DNA of 64,000 nucleotides, taken from NCBI RefSeq assembly GCF_028877475.1, contig NZ_CP113527.1, positions 2,039,501 to 2,103,500 on the forward strand, read 5' to 3'. Origin of the DNA: Lysinibacillus irui (GTDB taxonomy: Bacteria; Bacillota; Bacilli; Bacillales_A; Planococcaceae). The position numbers and the translations under genes are program-made. Each line of letters begins with the position of its first letter. Positions within the stretch are counted from its first letter, which is position 1. The notes under the pieces were generated by a model. It had not been told where the DNA came from, made no database searches, and saw nothing but the letters and a program-made list of their open reading frames with translations. Shown here one piece after another: positions 55,867 through 64,000 of this stretch.

Positions 55867-56275
55867 ATGAAAGTTATTCAATCAAAGACCATTCAACCAG
55901 AAGTAAAAACATTATTATTCTATGCCACAAAAAAAGTGGATAGCGAATATCGTCTTTATATCGAATGTCCCGAAAGAATGCTATATGGCTATTTCATTGA
56001 AGAAAATATTGTTGGATGTATAGGAATAGCAAAAATAGACCAAAAACAATGTGAACTGAAACCATATTGCCGTATCCCCAGCTTATCGTGACAAAGGAAT
56101 TGGCCGTGAAATGGTCCAGTATATTAGAGATCGCTATTCATTTTCTTCAATTTGTGCTGAAACAGATCAAGATGCTGTGAATTTTTATAAAAATATAGGC
56201 TTTCAAATTACCAGCTTAGGAGAAAAATATCCAGGTGTCGAACGTTTTACCTGTCTAATGAATTGTTGTGAATAG
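55867..56275 (+). pseudogene. GNAT acetyltransferase gene with a single-base frameshift
   Basis: The first 67 codons (MKVIQSKTIQPEVK ... GCIGIAKIDQKQCELK) read as a GNAT N terminus. At 56062-56063 a CC pair shifts the frame and a stop follows at 56091. In the next frame the protein resumes as HIAVSPAYRDKGIGREMVQYI, with the CoA-binding loop RDKGIG, and ends at 56275. Deleting one C gives a normal 135-residue GNAT. Sequencing error is possible. The gene has AAAGGAG upstream. Confidence 0.85.
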
Positions 56276-56383
56276 CTCACATGTGAAAATTGCCCACTTG
56301 TTTACTTTGTACAACCACTTGTTTGTTTATGTAAAGAAGTCATTCATTTCAATGATACGCTAGGAATGAAAGGAGCTACAAAT

Positions 56384-57022
56384 ATGAAAAAGAACATGTG
56401 GATGATCAGCATTCTGGCATTTTTTATAGCGGGCTATTCAATCATTCAATATTTTCTATTCGATGCACAACAAGCAGGCTTTGTTCAATTAAAGCGTATG
56501 TTCAATGCTTCTCTGAATTCAATGTGGTATATCATGCTATATATACATATTCTTTTTAGTGTATTCGCCTTAGTAATCGGCCCATTTACACTATCTTCAA
56601 AGATAAGAGAGAAAAATGTGCAGCGTCATAGAAGATGGGGGACGATTTATATCGTCAGTATTTTATTTGGTGGGGTTGCTGGCCTTTATCTAGCCTATTA
56701 CGCCACAGGGGGATGGTTAGCGCGGCTAGGCTTTGCTACATTATCAATATCTTGGTTAATCACGGTATGTCTTGCACTGACAAAAATTAAACAAAGAAAC
56801 ATTCAGGAACATCAAAAATGGATGCTAAGAAATTATGCCTTAACTTTTGCAGCGGTGACATTACGAATATGGCTCCCTTTATTCACGGTAGTATTTGGCT
56901 TTGATCATTTTGAAACTAGCTATGCTATCATTGCCTGGCTATGTTGGGTGCCTAATTTAGTCGTAATGGAATGGTTCATCCAGCGGAATAGAAAGTGTAA
57001 AGCTTTACACAACGTATATTAA
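56384..57022 (+). CDS. DUF2306 family membrane protein
   Basis: A 212-residue protein with six hydrophobic segments. The conserved elements HILFSVFALVIGPF, QRHRRWGTIY and IQEHQKWMLRNYALTFA carry the two histidine-containing motifs of the DUF2306 family. Function unknown; the histidines could bind haem or metal. ATG at 56384 has AAAGGAG upstream; an ATG at 56366 includes that site. Overlaps the converging DUF421 gene by 4 bp. Confidence 0.85.
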   Translation: MKKNMWMISILAFFIAGYSIIQYFLFDAQQAGFVQLKRMFNASLNSMWYIMLYIHILFSVFALVIGPFTLSSKIREKNVQRHRRWGTIYIVSILFGGVAGLYLAYYATGGWLARLGFATLSISWLITVCLALTKIKQRNIQEHQKWMLRNYALTFAAVTLRIWLPLFTVVFGFDHFETSYAIIAWLCWVPNLVVMEWFIQRNRKCKALHNVY

Positions 57023-57720
57023 TAAAGAAATACATGTAATTTATTATGTTGATCAATTGTAGCTAATAGGACATCCTTTAAATCAACTTGATAAGTTGAC
57101 GTTAATTGATCTGTTAACCAATCTTCTGTAATTGTTGTTTGATCTAATTCATGGTAATCAATCTTTCCTTCTTTAATAAGGATTTTTGGTAGAAAAAAGG
57201 GTTCAGGTTGTAATTTCAAATCAGCTCGCGTGGGTGCTTGATATTGTGTGTTTAAAAAGCAAGAAATCGATCCATCTGGTTCCCATAATGCCAGCGCTAC
57301 ATTTTGAATCTCTTCGATTTTTTCCTTTCTTAATTCAGATAAAAGAAAATCAACAGAAATCCTAGCCTTCCGTAAGTTGTTATTAATAATTTCTCCATTT
57401 TTAATTAGTGCAATGGGAGGAGAGTCAATAAAATGTCGAAACGATATCCATTTTAGGCTCAAATAAACACCTATGAGGTATAAAAAAACTAAAACTGCCA
57501 TGGTGATCATGGAACCCTTCATTCCTAATCTTTCATCAGATAAGGGATGGGCAATAATATTCCCAAGCGTAATGGCCATAGCAAAGTCCAAAAATCTTAG
57601 CTGGGAAATAGAACGCTGCCCCATAACTTTTGTAGCAAAGAGTAAAAAGAAAAAGGCGACAATGGCACGAAGTATCCATTGAATGGCAGTAAGTGATTCT
57701 TGACTATGTAGGAAATCCAC
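57019..57720 (-). CDS. DUF421 family membrane protein (YetF/YrbG-like)
   Basis: A 233-residue protein with three N-terminal helices (about 14-32, 44-60 and 70-90) followed by the DUF421 cytoplasmic domain. The characteristic KVMGQRSISQLRFLDFAMAITLGN and DSPPIALIKNGEII are present. B. subtilis YetF binds the germinant-receptor lipid scaffold or related processes only by suggestion; function remains unclear. The start is a GTG at 57720 with AGAGGATG 9 nt upstream. Confidence 0.88.
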   Translation of the reverse strand: MDFLHSQESLTAIQWILRAIVAFFFLLFATKVMGQRSISQLRFLDFAMAITLGNIIAHPLSDERLGMKGSMITMAVLVFLYLIGVYLSLKWISFRHFIDSPPIALIKNGEIINNNLRKARISVDFLLSELRKEKIEEIQNVALALWEPDGSISCFLNTQYQAPTRADLKLQPEPFFLPKILIKEGKIDYHELDQTTITEDWLTDQLTSTYQVDLKDVLLATIDQHNKLHVFLY

Positions 57721-57888
57721 GATGACACATCCTCTTTTTTCTTATTGTTCCCTTACCTTACATGATTATGCGAATCTGCATGATAAATTAAGCTGTAGGA
57801 AACTAAATAAACTTGTGAAAATGCAAGTAAATGGCTATTGTTTTTATAGGAGTTGCTTTTTGAAATTTAAGGAATAAGGAGGAAATTT

Positions 57889-58926
57889 ATGCAGACAAAA
57901 TTACAAAACATCGTTATGGAAATTCACCAGAAGAATGAATTCTCGGGTACGGTACTAGTGGAAAATCAAGAGAAGGTTGCTTTCCTCAATCAAAGTTTTG
58001 GCTATGCTAATCGCTCAGAACAAATCAAAAATCACGCAAACACTCGTTTTGGGATTGCCTCTGGTTGTAAAATTTTTACGGCAATCGCTATTTGTCAGCT
58101 TATTGAAAAAGGAATGCTTTCTTTTGACACGAGATTAAGTGAATGTCTACATCATGATGTTAAAAATTTTGATGCAAAAGTTACCATTCATCATCTACTA
58201 ACCCATACTTCGGGGATACCGGATTATTTTGATGAGGAAGAAATGGAGGATTTTGAAGCATTATGGGTTGAAAATCCAATGTATCAACTTCGAGAATTGA
58301 GTGATTTCCTACCTTTATTTCAGAATAAGCCTATGAAAAATGAAGTAGGTGAAAGATTTCATTACAACAATGCTGGATATATTTTATTAGGATTAATTGT
58401 TGAGCGTAGATCAGGAATGGTTTTCTCTGATTACATTCAACAAAATATATTTAATCAATTAAATATGACGGAATCTGGCTATTTCTCATTAGATTCTCTT
58501 CCAGCTAATACGGCATTAGGATACTTAGACAATCCAGACGGTTCGTGGAAAACAAATATTTACTCATTACCGGTAAAGGGAGGTTCTGATGGGGGAGCAT
58601 TTGTAACAGCAACAGACATGGCGACATTTTGGCATGCGCTCATGAACTTTGAACTTTTAAGTGAAGATTTAACAAAGCTTTTACTTTCGCCTCATATTGA
58701 AATTAATGAAAGCGATTGTTATGGGTATGGTGTATGGATTAAGCGTAATAGTGAACGTGCTATTATAAAATATCATGTTATGGGGTACGATCCGGGAGTT
58801 TGCTTTCACTCAGCATTTTATCCAGACAGCTCAATCAAGGTAGTTATTTGCTCAAATCAATCAAATGGAGCTTTTGACATCATGAAAGGAATAGAAGCGG
58901 AATTGTTTGCGAGCAAAATCTTGTAA
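57889..58926 (+). CDS. Serine hydrolase of the beta-lactamase/penicillin-binding (class C-like) family
   Basis: A 345-residue protein without signal peptide. Catalytic SxxK at Ser58-Lys61 (IASGCKIFTA), YxN at Tyr159 (HYNNAGYILLG), and a C-terminal HVMGYDPG that replaces the usual KTG-like box with HxG. This is the esterase/peptidase branch rather than a resistance beta-lactamase. AAGGAGG precedes the ATG at 57889. It is monocistronic with a hairpin terminator. Confidence 0.88.
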   Translation: MQTKLQNIVMEIHQKNEFSGTVLVENQEKVAFLNQSFGYANRSEQIKNHANTRFGIASGCKIFTAIAICQLIEKGMLSFDTRLSECLHHDVKNFDAKVTIHHLLTHTSGIPDYFDEEEMEDFEALWVENPMYQLRELSDFLPLFQNKPMKNEVGERFHYNNAGYILLGLIVERRSGMVFSDYIQQNIFNQLNMTESGYFSLDSLPANTALGYLDNPDGSWKTNIYSLPVKGGSDGGAFVTATDMATFWHALMNFELLSEDLTKLLLSPHIEINESDCYGYGVWIKRNSERAIIKYHVMGYDPGVCFHSAFYPDSSIKVVICSNQSNGAFDIMKGIEAELFASKIL

Positions 58927-58932
58927 AGGAAA

Positions 58933-58976
58933 GAGAGCTTGTGAGTACACAATGTTATACACAAGCTCTTCCTTAA
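58933..58976 (+). terminator. Terminator after the serine hydrolase gene
   Basis: GAGCTTGTG (58935-58943) / CACAAGCTC (58960-58968), followed by TTCCTT. Confidence 0.75.
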
Positions 58977-59091
58977 TTTCTCCTTATCGTCACAATGGAA
59001 CAAATCCATGAGTTTGCCAATAGCTTGCATGCAGAAGTTATGAATTTGGAAGACGCCTAGTTAGAGGATAGTCATTCAGTCTCGGTTTCTA

Positions 59092-59271
59092 TCACAATAC
59101 TATGGGAAATATTGAGTCGATCACTGACCCAATTCTTAAATATAAAATCAATTTGTTTTTCATTTCAATGTCCGATAATTGTTCATCAATCCCTAATTGC
59201 TCAAACGTAAAAGTTTCTTGTATTGGATTGTTATATTTCGTATCAACTGCAAAAGTAATTGTTTTATACAT
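59092..59271 (-). CDS. Small hypothetical protein on the minus strand
   Basis: A 59-residue frame with ATG at 59271 and GGAGGT about 7 nt upstream. It begins MYKTITFAVDTKYNNPIQ and continues FTFEQLGIDEQLSDIEMKN, a plausible amphipathic composition; it ends at 59092. The plus-strand frame over the same bases has no ribosome site and is rejected. Family unknown. The flanks 58977-59091 and 59272-59442 hold nothing I can support. Confidence 0.6.
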   Translation of the reverse strand: MYKTITFAVDTKYNNPIQETFTFEQLGIDEQLSDIEMKNKLILYLRIGSVIDSIFPIVL

Positions 59272-59442
59272 GACAGTTACCTCCGATTTTAAAAGTGATT
59301 ACTGCCTAGGAATAATAGTGAATTTCCTACAAAAAAGGCATATTTTATACTAAAAATATTCGTATTTAGTATATGGTTATGTGGGAAAAGGTGCAAGTTT
59401 AGAACTAGATCCTGTCTGCATGCACATATAAACTCACACACA

Positions 59443-59474
59443 AAAAGGACAGGGTCGCATGGCCTTGTCCTTTA
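59443..59474 (-). terminator. Terminator of the gerC-type gene
   Basis: AAGGACAGGG (59445-59454) pairs with CCTTGTCCTT (59463-59472) with one G-U pair; the minus strand then reads TTTTTG. Confidence 0.8.
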
Positions 59475-60629
59475 TTCTTGTATAGTCTCACTAAATGTTT
59501 TTCGACCCGGATTGATTTTTGCTACTTCCACATTAATTTTACTAATAGAATGCTCATCTAATGGAATTTTCCCATCCTTCTCAAGCCTTTTCCATGTCTT
59601 TACATTGTCTCGATACAGAAACTCAGACAAACGAAAGATATCAACATCCAATGTTAAGCCCTCATGAAAAGTTTGTAGGATTTCTTTTTTGATCTCTGTC
59701 GAAATTTGATGTTTCAGTTCTTGTTCGGATATTTTTCCTCTAAATCCATTGATTGTTGCATTGATTTTTAGTTCAACCTCAAATGTCACAATCTCTTTTT
59801 TGACAAGTGGTTTCACATCGATATGAATCTTTTCTATACTAGCTGTTAATGCTTCGTCACTATTTGCGTTTATTTGAACAGTGATTTCACCTCTTTTTGT
59901 TCTATTATGCATCCATTGATTGCCTCTTGCCGCATTGTCCTGCAAAAAGCCTTTAAAGCCGTCTTTCGAGAGAATTCCTACCCCTGAAAAATAAGTTTCC
60001 TCTAACTGTTCTTCAGCTGTTTGCCAATCTTCTTTAATGGACACATAGGGGATGGTTACTTCATGACTTGGTTCATTTAACCCGATGATAATATCTCTTA
60101 AATCTTTCGGCTCAATAAAGGTTTCCTGTTCAGTTGGATTGATGGGGTTACTTAATTTAGATGAGGATAGCGAATTTCTTAGGATGGGTGTGACAAGCAG
60201 CACTTCATTAACAGGATTTTTTGTACAGTACACCCAAATTTGGTATCTTGTATCCCGAAAACGGATAAATGTATCAATAACAGGAATAATATGTTCATTT
60301 TCCATAACCCGCTCTGAAAAAACTAAATAGCGCATATGACCCCAAAAAACCTCCTGATCCAACGAACGATACAATTTATAAATAGCTTCTTCTATTGTTT
60401 TTCCTGTGGCACGCCCCACTTCAGCAGGCGCTACATCTGTACTGGTTTGAATAGATTTTGCAACGTCAGCAAAATTAATGATTTGTAAATACACTACGTA
60501 CTCATTATCTTCAAAATCTACGCCTACTGCATTGATATAGTACATTCTTTGTGGTTCGGTCATATCCAAGCACCCAGCGAGTAAGGTCGTCAATCCAATA
60601 ATCGTTAACAATTTGATATATATTTTCAT
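59472..60629 (-). CDS. Ger(x)C family spore germination lipoprotein
   Basis: A 385-residue lipoprotein with lipobox LAGC (Cys20). GerAC-family features: AVGVDFEDNEYVVYLQIINF at the start of domain 1, GHMRYLVFSERV, and RTKRGEITVQINANSDEAL with the C-terminal LYRDNVKTWKRL region. GerC subunits normally accompany GerA and GerB in a nutrient-germinant receptor; neither gene lies here, so it works with a receptor encoded elsewhere or is a relic. It implies a spore former. Start ATG 60629 behind GGAGAAACG. Confidence 0.9.
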   Translation of the reverse strand: MKIYIKLLTIIGLTTLLAGCLDMTEPQRMYYINAVGVDFEDNEYVVYLQIINFADVAKSIQTSTDVAPAEVGRATGKTIEEAIYKLYRSLDQEVFWGHMRYLVFSERVMENEHIIPVIDTFIRFRDTRYQIWVYCTKNPVNEVLLVTPILRNSLSSSKLSNPINPTEQETFIEPKDLRDIIIGLNEPSHEVTIPYVSIKEDWQTAEEQLEETYFSGVGILSKDGFKGFLQDNAARGNQWMHNRTKRGEITVQINANSDEALTASIEKIHIDVKPLVKKEIVTFEVELKINATINGFRGKISEQELKHQISTEIKKEILQTFHEGLTLDVDIFRLSEFLYRDNVKTWKRLEKDGKIPLDEHSISKINVEVAKINPGRKTFSETIQE

Positions 60630-60806
60630 CGTTTCTCCACTCGAATAGCTTTGACATTGTATTTTATATTGATATTGTTAGCTTAGACAAAAGACGGCTT
60701 TTTTATAGTATTGTGTTTGTAGAAGATGGCAAAAAAATGAAGGGGGTCACTGGATAACTTTTTCTTCAAAATTCATTTAGGTATGTTTGGTACAGGGGGA
60801 GATGTA

Positions 60807-61286
60807 TTGAAGGCTACAAAACTAGTTTTACTCGCTGTTCAGTTAATAGTATTGGTACTATTCATGGGCATTCATTTAATGACGGCAACACCAGGCAGTT
60901 CCTCTGGCAATGGGAATCCTGCCTTGCTGCTCCTTATGATCGTCGTTCCATTATTTATCATTATGGTTTTGTTATGGCAAAGGATTTTTCGCTATTATAA
61001 GCTAACAAAACAGGTGGTTATCATTGGGCTCCTTTTCACATCTCTTCATATTATTGCTGGCATTATGTATCAAAGAATGGAGCTTGCTAATTATCGAGGG
61101 GTAATAGAGAAGGCGTTGATAAAGCAATACGGGTATGCAGATCAACAATATTTATTGGATATCACGTCGGGGCTAACGATTCATGTTAACAATCAATATT
61201 TTAATCTTAACACCTTCTTCATGCTAGTCAGTTTTTCTGTTTTTATCGCCTTATTGTGGTTAGTAGTACTAGAAGAAAAAAACTAG
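60807..61286 (+). CDS. Membrane protein, four helices, unknown
   Basis: A 159-residue protein. The best start is a TTG at 60807 with GGGGGAG 5 nt upstream; an ATG eight codons earlier (60783) would hide that site inside the gene. Helices at about 4-24, 38-58, 68-85 and 135-155 surround a soluble loop between the third and fourth helices. No family recognised. Divergent from the gerC-type gene. Confidence 0.7.
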   Translation: MKATKLVLLAVQLIVLVLFMGIHLMTATPGSSSGNGNPALLLLMIVVPLFIIMVLLWQRIFRYYKLTKQVVIIGLLFTSLHIIAGIMYQRMELANYRGVIEKALIKQYGYADQQYLLDITSGLTIHVNNQYFNLNTFFMLVSFSVFIALLWLVVLEEKN

Positions 61287-61386
61287 AAAAATTTTTTTAG
61301 TTTTTTGTAACCTTTTGAAACATCAAGCGACTACTCTATTAGTAGAATACAAAAAACTAAAGCAATATAGTAACATTCACTTTTCA

Positions 61387-61431
61387 CAAAATGACCAGGG
61401 CTCAATTGTTGAGTACCTGGTCATTTTGTTG
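61387..61431. terminator. Bidirectional terminator between the membrane-protein gene and the MATE gene
   Basis: 12-bp perfect stem AAAATGACCAGG (61388-61399) / CCTGGTCATTTT (61416-61427), T-rich on one side and A-rich on the other. Confidence 0.85.
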
Positions 61432-61444
61432 GTTTAAAAAGATG

Positions 61445-62821
61445 TTATTCGCTTAGCATAGCTTTTAATGTTCGTTTTTGCCAGCCTAACTTGAAGTACG
61501 CATATTGCATGATGAAATGTACGCAGAAGGTAATTGGATAGGCTAACCAAACACCATTTAATGCCAGTGACGTATGGTGGGATAGTAGGAATGCTAAAGG
61601 CACTTGAACTACCCAAATCGTAATAACTAAAAAGATAGTTGGCCATAACACCACACCAGTAGCACGCATCGTAGCAGAAACAGTTTGTGTATGTCCGAAA
61701 ATTAAGTAGCTCCAAAAGGCGATATATAAATAATCCTTGGCGATGAGCACCGTATCATGTGAATCAATAAAGAAAGCCAAAATCGGCTCTGCAAAGAGAT
61801 ACATCAAAATAATGATGGCGCCACCTAGAAGATAATTAATACGCACACCCATTTGACGAATTTTTTTGATCATTTCGGTAGAATTCGCACCTAATGCCTG
61901 TGCCACGAAGACAGAAGTAGCAATGGCAATACTCATTGCAGGTACTTGTGCATAGCTAGCTACCTGATTGACCACGCCATAAGCGGCAGTGGCATCAGAA
62001 CCATAGACGTTGACAAACCCAATAACAGCAATTTCCGCAACAGAGATGGCAACCATACTAATGCTTGATGGAATCGCGAGCTTTAATAGGGAAGCTAAAA
62101 TATCTTTCTTTAATTTAAAATGCTGTAAGATCGATTTGTCTAAACGCAGTAAATGCTTTGTCTTATGCAAATAAGCCAGTAACAAGATCATCGTTACAAG
62201 GTTGGATAACACAGAAGCATAGGCAGCGCCATTTAAGCCGAATGCTGGCAAGCCAAACCATCCGAAAAGTAGCGGTGGAAGGAAGGCGATATTTAACACG
62301 ACACTGATGACTAAAAATAAAAATGGTGTTTTCGAATCACCGACGCCACGCATAAAGGTTGTATACACCATATACCAAAACATAATTGGTAAGGTGAAGA
62401 ATAAAATTTGTGCATAGCTTATACTCATGTCTAAAATATTAGCTGGTGTTTGCATAAAGCGTAATATCCATTCAATAAAGAAGCCACCAAAGATTGCCAC
62501 GACAATGGATAAAATGGTTGTAAAGGCTAAGGTTACCCCAACGACTTCCTTCATTTTCTCATGTTGGCCAGCGCCAAATGTTTGCCCAACTAAAATTGAG
62601 CTACCTGACCCAATACCTATCGCAAAAGCCATTAAAAAGAAGAAGAATGGGAAAAATGCAGAAATGGCAGCGAGCGCATCGACTCCTAAATTGCGACCAA
62701 CTAAAAACATGGCAAAAACTTGACCAACCGACTGTAGCACATTCGCTAACATAACGGGAATTAAAAAATTAAAAAAAGCTTTTCTCAGTTTTGTATCTTC
62801 CTGTAACATTTGTTCATTCAT
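61445..62821 (-). CDS. MATE family efflux transporter
   Basis: A 458-residue exporter with twelve helices in two pseudo-repeats. Repeat starts such as NVLQSVGQVFAMFLVGRNLG and SISMVAISVAEIAVIGFV are visible; acidic residues lie in membrane segments. It is related to the DinF/NorM-type NA+ or H+ drug antiporters, and closest in look to the 'multidrug export protein MepA-like' group. AGAGGAA precedes the ATG at 62821. It is 20 bp downstream of the DUF6530 gene, so the two are probably co-transcribed. Confidence 0.92.
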   Translation of the reverse strand: MNEQMLQEDTKLRKAFFNFLIPVMLANVLQSVGQVFAMFLVGRNLGVDALAAISAFFPFFFFLMAFAIGIGSGSSILVGQTFGAGQHEKMKEVVGVTLAFTTILSIVVAIFGGFFIEWILRFMQTPANILDMSISYAQILFFTLPIMFWYMVYTTFMRGVGDSKTPFLFLVISVVLNIAFLPPLLFGWFGLPAFGLNGAAYASVLSNLVTMILLLAYLHKTKHLLRLDKSILQHFKLKKDILASLLKLAIPSSISMVAISVAEIAVIGFVNVYGSDATAAYGVVNQVASYAQVPAMSIAIATSVFVAQALGANSTEMIKKIRQMGVRINYLLGGAIIILMYLFAEPILAFFIDSHDTVLIAKDYLYIAFWSYLIFGHTQTVSATMRATGVVLWPTIFLVITIWVVQVPLAFLLSHHTSLALNGVWLAYPITFCVHFIMQYAYFKLGWQKRTLKAMLSE

Positions 62822-62841
62822 TTTAAAGTTCCTCTTGAGTT

Positions 62842-63321
62842 TTAATAACCCATTTCTTTTAAGATTCGAGATAGTGTGCGAAGGCGCTCACCAATCAGCT
62901 CACCATCATTATTTAATGCCTGTTGAAAAAGCTGTATATCCTCTTTAATTTGTTCATTTTCTGTACAAACCTCTACAGTCATAGCGTCTCCTTGTAAGCC
63001 TACACGATTAATAATAGGGTTTTCCTCATCATATAGATGCTCGTGACGATACGCCTCCTTAAAATAAAGTTGTGTTTCACATACTAAAATAGCCAGGTCA
63101 AGAACACGATGCAATGGAAGCTCCTCTGATTGACGCGACCATTTGCCACCTGTATGTCGCCAAACCTTCGCAGAAATATCAACCTTTCCTCGATCATTCC
63201 ATTGCGCCAAGCCAAGAGAAAGCCCTTGAGCATCTGTTTGATAAGCTGTACGCCCGTCAATATTAGCGTAGTTTTCAGCAACGATAACAGGTTTATGTTT
63301 TAAATGTGTTGGGATTTTCAT
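62842..63321 (-). CDS. DUF6530-like protein
   Basis: A 159-residue soluble protein starting MKIPTHLKHKPVIV, followed by ENYANIDGRTAYQTDAQGLSLG and KVWRHTGGKWSRQSEELPLHRVLD. I recall this pattern as the DUF6530 family, often beside regulators or exporters, without known role. GAGGAG precedes the ATG at 63321. It precedes the MATE gene by 20 bp and follows a palindromic candidate operator. Confidence 0.8.
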   Translation of the reverse strand: MKIPTHLKHKPVIVAENYANIDGRTAYQTDAQGLSLGLAQWNDRGKVDISAKVWRHTGGKWSRQSEELPLHRVLDLAILVCETQLYFKEAYRHEHLYDEENPIINRVGLQGDAMTVEVCTENEQIKEDIQLFQQALNNDGELIGERLRTLSRILKEMGY

Positions 63322-63348
63322 TTTCCGTACTCCTCGTCATGCAGTTTT

Positions 63349-63367
63349 AGTAATTTAGTAAATTACT
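63349..63367. promoter_or_regulatory. Palindromic candidate operator upstream of the DUF6530-MATE unit
   Basis: AGTAATTT-AGT-AAATTACT, perfect 8-bp arms, with a related TTTAGTAAATTT immediately downstream (63370-63381). The dimeric, AT-rich pattern suits a MarR- or TetR-type regulator; no such gene is present in this window. Confidence 0.5.
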
Positions 63368-63473
63368 GCTTTAGTAAATTTAGCATCCAATGAAATAGAA
63401 GTCAAATCAAAAAAATGTAACGTTTTCTTCAATTGTCAGTCTAATAAGTAAAATGATGGAAAGGGGGATATGC

Positions 63474-63905
63474 ATGAAGCCTTATCTACGTATGGTTTCC
63501 TTCTGCTTATTAATAATGATAATAATACCTGCCAACGCTGTTGCAACAAGCTGGGTTTATCCCTTTGTTGTTTGGGATGGTTATATGTATGAAGTGACCG
63601 ATGAAAAAGTAACAACGATTGAAAATAAAATTGGAGCGGTCACGAAGTATTCAGATATGAAGGAATATGGAGGGAATTTTTCAAATGCTTATCCAAAAGG
63701 AACAAAATATTTTTCTATAAAGGGGATAGATACGGAGATTGCCATTGCGGTACAGGTTGACAAAGGGACCTACCTGAAAGCCATTAGAGACGGAGAGTAT
63801 ACGTATCATCAATTCAACATTGCCCACAATTTATTTAAAGCTTTAGTAGTAATCGGCCTTTTTCTTATTCTTTTCCTATTGTTCAATGCTTTGCGTAAGA
63901 GGTAA
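63474..63905 (+). CDS. Membrane protein with external domain, unknown
   Basis: A 143-residue protein: signal or anchor at 1-24, an external part with WVYPFVVWDGYMYEVTDE and FSIKGIDTEIAIAV, and a C-terminal helix (about 120-138) with basic end LRKR. So it is anchored at the C terminus with the middle outside. ATG at 63474 has AAGGGGG upstream. I do not recognise the family. 63906-64000 holds nothing I can support. Confidence 0.75.
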   Translation: MKPYLRMVSFCLLIMIIIPANAVATSWVYPFVVWDGYMYEVTDEKVTTIENKIGAVTKYSDMKEYGGNFSNAYPKGTKYFSIKGIDTEIAIAVQVDKGTYLKAIRDGEYTYHQFNIAHNLFKALVVIGLFLILFLLFNALRKR

Positions 63906-64000
63906 GGAGTCTAGTTATACCTCCCGATCTGCTGTATTTGTATTTTTCAATTAGTGTTTGAACGGGCTACCTTAAAACGGTACAACGTCTAACAGGAAAA

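Noticed and set aside
58998-59063. 22-codon open stretch (MEQIHEFANS...)
   Set aside because: No ribosome site, too short, and no related neighbour fragment; perhaps a relic but not supportable.
59102-59353. 83-residue plus-strand ORF
   Set aside because: No ribosome site and unlikely composition; the minus-strand frame with GGAGGT over the same bases is better.

Overview
The window reads as chromosomal DNA of a low-GC, spore-forming Bacillota. Gene content and local order point to Lysinibacillus or a close relative (Bacillaceae/Planococcaceae). The pointers are a YplQ/DegV/YpmR-YpmS/MsrA-MsrB neighbourhood resembling the B. subtilis yp region, a ComP/ComA-like pair, a Ger(x)C lipoprotein, YozE, a large urease plus nickel-transport operon and two cobalamin riboswitches. 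No rRNA, tRNA, phage, insertion sequence or CRISPR was seen. The organism call is inference from protein resemblance recalled without any database search.

Layout. 1-4.7 kb: tandem array 1, then an AbgT transporter and M20 amidohydrolase pair read leftward, with a divergent regulator. 4.7-9.1 kb: cold-shock protein, ComA-like regulator and ComP-like kinase, and a divergent membrane protein. 9.1-15.1 kb: thyA, two small proteins, a YwnA/YwnB-like regulator-oxidoreductase pair with matching operators, aspA and a chemoreceptor. 15.5-25.4 kb: one compact operon, ureABCEFGD followed by a five-gene nickel-type ABC importer. 25.4-28.6 kb: a decayed amidase, a copper-amine-oxidase-stalk protein, a frameshifted lipoprotein gene between two copies of one leader sequence, a PH-domain protein and a cysteine-cluster protein. 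28.6-31.1 kb: a second sliding clamp (dnaN paralog), a small membrane protein and a C39-like peptidase. 31.1-36.9 kb: a cobalamin riboswitch with a His-rich mini-ORF, array 2, a Tet(M)-like GTPase, and a second cobalamin riboswitch in front of a substrate-binding lipoprotein and a nitrite/sulfite-reductase-like protein. 37-43.7 kb: S9 peptidase, rRNA methyltransferase, esterase, dihydrofolate reductase, hemolysin-III protein and DegV. 43.7-48.2 kb: arrays 3 and 4 flank an SGNH lipase-YpmS-MsrA-MsrB run. 48.2-64 kb: chemoreceptor, YozE, deoD and many small membrane or secreted proteins, a frameshifted GNAT gene, DUF421, a serine hydrolase, an orphan GerC, a MATE exporter and a DUF6530 protein.

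The most unusual signal is the set of four unrelated-sequence tandem arrays. All lie in 3' intergenic gaps and all are built on a 21-bp step, with overall periods of 42, 21, 42 and 83 bp. The steps hold almost without indels for up to 1.3 kb. They look non-coding, and I know of no described function for them.

Start codons were chosen by ribosome-binding site and family alignment from memory. Where a start differs from the longest reading frame, the reason is given in the entry.
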